A stretch of DNA of 64,000 bases, from contig SJCO01000001.1 of NCBI GenBank assembly GCA_005217565.1, positions 499,893 through 563,892 of the forward strand, in the 5' to 3' direction. The notes below the pieces were generated by a model. That model ran no database searches and was not told where the DNA came from. It saw nothing but the letters and a program-made list of their open reading frames with translations. Positions within the stretch are counted from its first letter, which is position 1. The number at the start of each line of letters is the position of its first letter. Positions 63,411-64,000 of the stretch are shown here, piece by piece. The DNA is from Puteibacter caeruleilacunae (GTDB taxonomy: Bacteria > Bacteroidota > Bacteroidia > Bacteroidales > Prolixibacteraceae). Position numbers and translations under genes: made by a program.

Positions 63411-64000
63411 TCAGTACCGGGGGGGCGTATGCTCCCCCGGTTCATATTCTGCCGGTAGAGAAGCTCCTATACTTTTTGCTCCAATGGTTGGTGTGAATGA
63501 TATGTGATTGTTGGGAATAATTCCTTCTTTGGTGATAAAGCAAGTGTCATTAAGAAAATAGATATCGGATGATACTACCATTCTACCTTTTTTCTTTGTT
63601 AAATCAGTAGGTTCACCACTACCATTAGGGAAATAACCAATAGTGTAGTGTTTGTTATTACAGCCAACAACAGCTGAGCCTTCTGTAAAATCAATCAGAC
63701 AACTATCAAGGTTGAAAATGGAAGCTCTTTCTTTATCTCTTAAATAGATTCTGTAGCCATTTTTTGCCAATTGATGAGCACATAACGAACGACAAAAATG
63801 TTGCGATGAATTAAAGTACGCTTGTCGCCTGTTCTTTTGAGTTACTTTTTCTGATTGCGTAGAGGTGTCCTGAAAAAAATAATAGCCTAGATACTGACAA
63901 TTTCTGGTTCGTTTCTCATATACAAATGCCACCAAGTCAGAATGAATTTTGTAATCTAATAGAGGAGAATATACTTCTAATGGAGCTGTTGCCTGTACTC
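63411..64000 (-). CDS. Hypothetical protein, 3' part (runs off the window)
   Basis: The minus-strand frame is open from the window edge to a TGA at 63413-63411, giving at least 196 residues, so the true start lies outside. The visible part has several aromatic-rich strands (QYLGYYFFQDT, HYTIGYFPNGSGEP, IYFLNDTCFI) and ends PPRY. No catalytic motif or membrane helix is seen; no family is recognised. Its last codons overlap a GC-rich hairpin at 63416-63442. It is convergent with the second symporter gene. Confidence 0.6.
   Translation of the reverse strand, partial: VQATAPLEVYSPLLDYKIHSDLVAFVYEKRTRNCQYLGYYFFQDTSTQSEKVTQKNRRQAYFNSSQHFCRSLCAHQLAKNGYRIYLRDKERASIFNLDSCLIDFTEGSAVVGCNNKHYTIGYFPNGSGEPTDLTKKKGRMVVSSDIYFLNDTCFITKEGIIPNNHISFTPTIGAKSIGASLPAEYEPGEHTPPRY
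63416..63442. terminator. GC-rich hairpin at convergent gene ends
   Basis: ACCGGGGG / CCCCCGGT arms with a 10-nt loop, containing a run of seven G. It lies between the second symporter gene and the minus-strand hypothetical, overlapping the coding end of the latter. It lacks a clear T-run on either side, so it may be a stabilising or pausing hairpin instead. Confidence 0.45.

Overview
The window is a low-GC chromosomal segment from a Bacteroidota bacterium, most likely an anaerobic or facultative marine-type member of the Marinilabiliales/Bacteroidales. The evidence is: TAnnTTTG-type promoters instead of classical -10 boxes, weak Shine-Dalgarno sequences, many short lipoprotein signal peptides ending in a lipobox Cys, a fused FeoA-FeoB, a Bacteroidetes-type long urocanate hydratase, a stand-alone NAD(P)HX epimerase and an M60 mucin-type metallopeptidase. 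No rRNA, CRISPR array or intact IS element was seen. There is one tRNA, Arg(ACG).

Layout. Positions 1-26.9 kb are mostly core genes: the end of dnaX, ferritin, a RelA/SpoT-type (p)ppGpp enzyme with an eroded hydrolase site, two TPR proteins, an M49-like metallopeptidase, a TlpA thioredoxin, phoH-purC, a MATE pump behind a structured leader, a mazG-PAP2-lipoprotein run, a DEAD-box helicase (DEVD variant), two hypotheticals, serine dehydratase, asnB, a prolyl oligopeptidase lipoprotein, nnrE, a DUF255 protein and an M20 peptidase. Positions 26.9-32.2 kb are an accessory island. It holds a 70-codon winged-helix gene remnant and one giant gene (1555 aa) that combines a DUF4297/Cap4-like nuclease motif, a STAND-type P-loop ATPase and a roughly 950-residue helical C-terminus. 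This resembles Avs-type anti-phage proteins and is the best candidate for an undescribed system. A 9-bp direct repeat borders the island.

Positions 32.2-39.1 kb carry a complete histidine-utilisation operon (hutH-hutU-hutI-hutG, minus strand) with a divergent LysR regulator. Then come tRNA-Arg, a HEAT-like protein, the feoAB operon with its small Cys-rich partner, a YqhD-type alcohol dehydrogenase, small envelope proteins, a TfoX C-terminal-domain protein, and a Crp/Fnr regulator that overlaps a convergent MATE gene. Two long stretches hold no gene: 17.4-18.3 kb and 49.5-50.4 kb.

Positions 50.4-63.4 kb form a glycan/amino-sugar locus: an M60 glycopeptidase lipoprotein, then ROK regulator, SSS symporter, DUF4434 protein, N-acylglucosamine 2-epimerase, secreted FAD oxidoreductase and glycerophosphodiesterase lipoprotein, followed by a second ROK + SSS pair that is a close paralogue of the first. 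Both ROK genes share a 12-bp promoter-proximal element. The likely joint task is import of a sugar, plausibly an N-acylated amino sugar released from host or algal glycoproteins, and its isomerisation. The window ends inside a minus-strand gene of unknown function.
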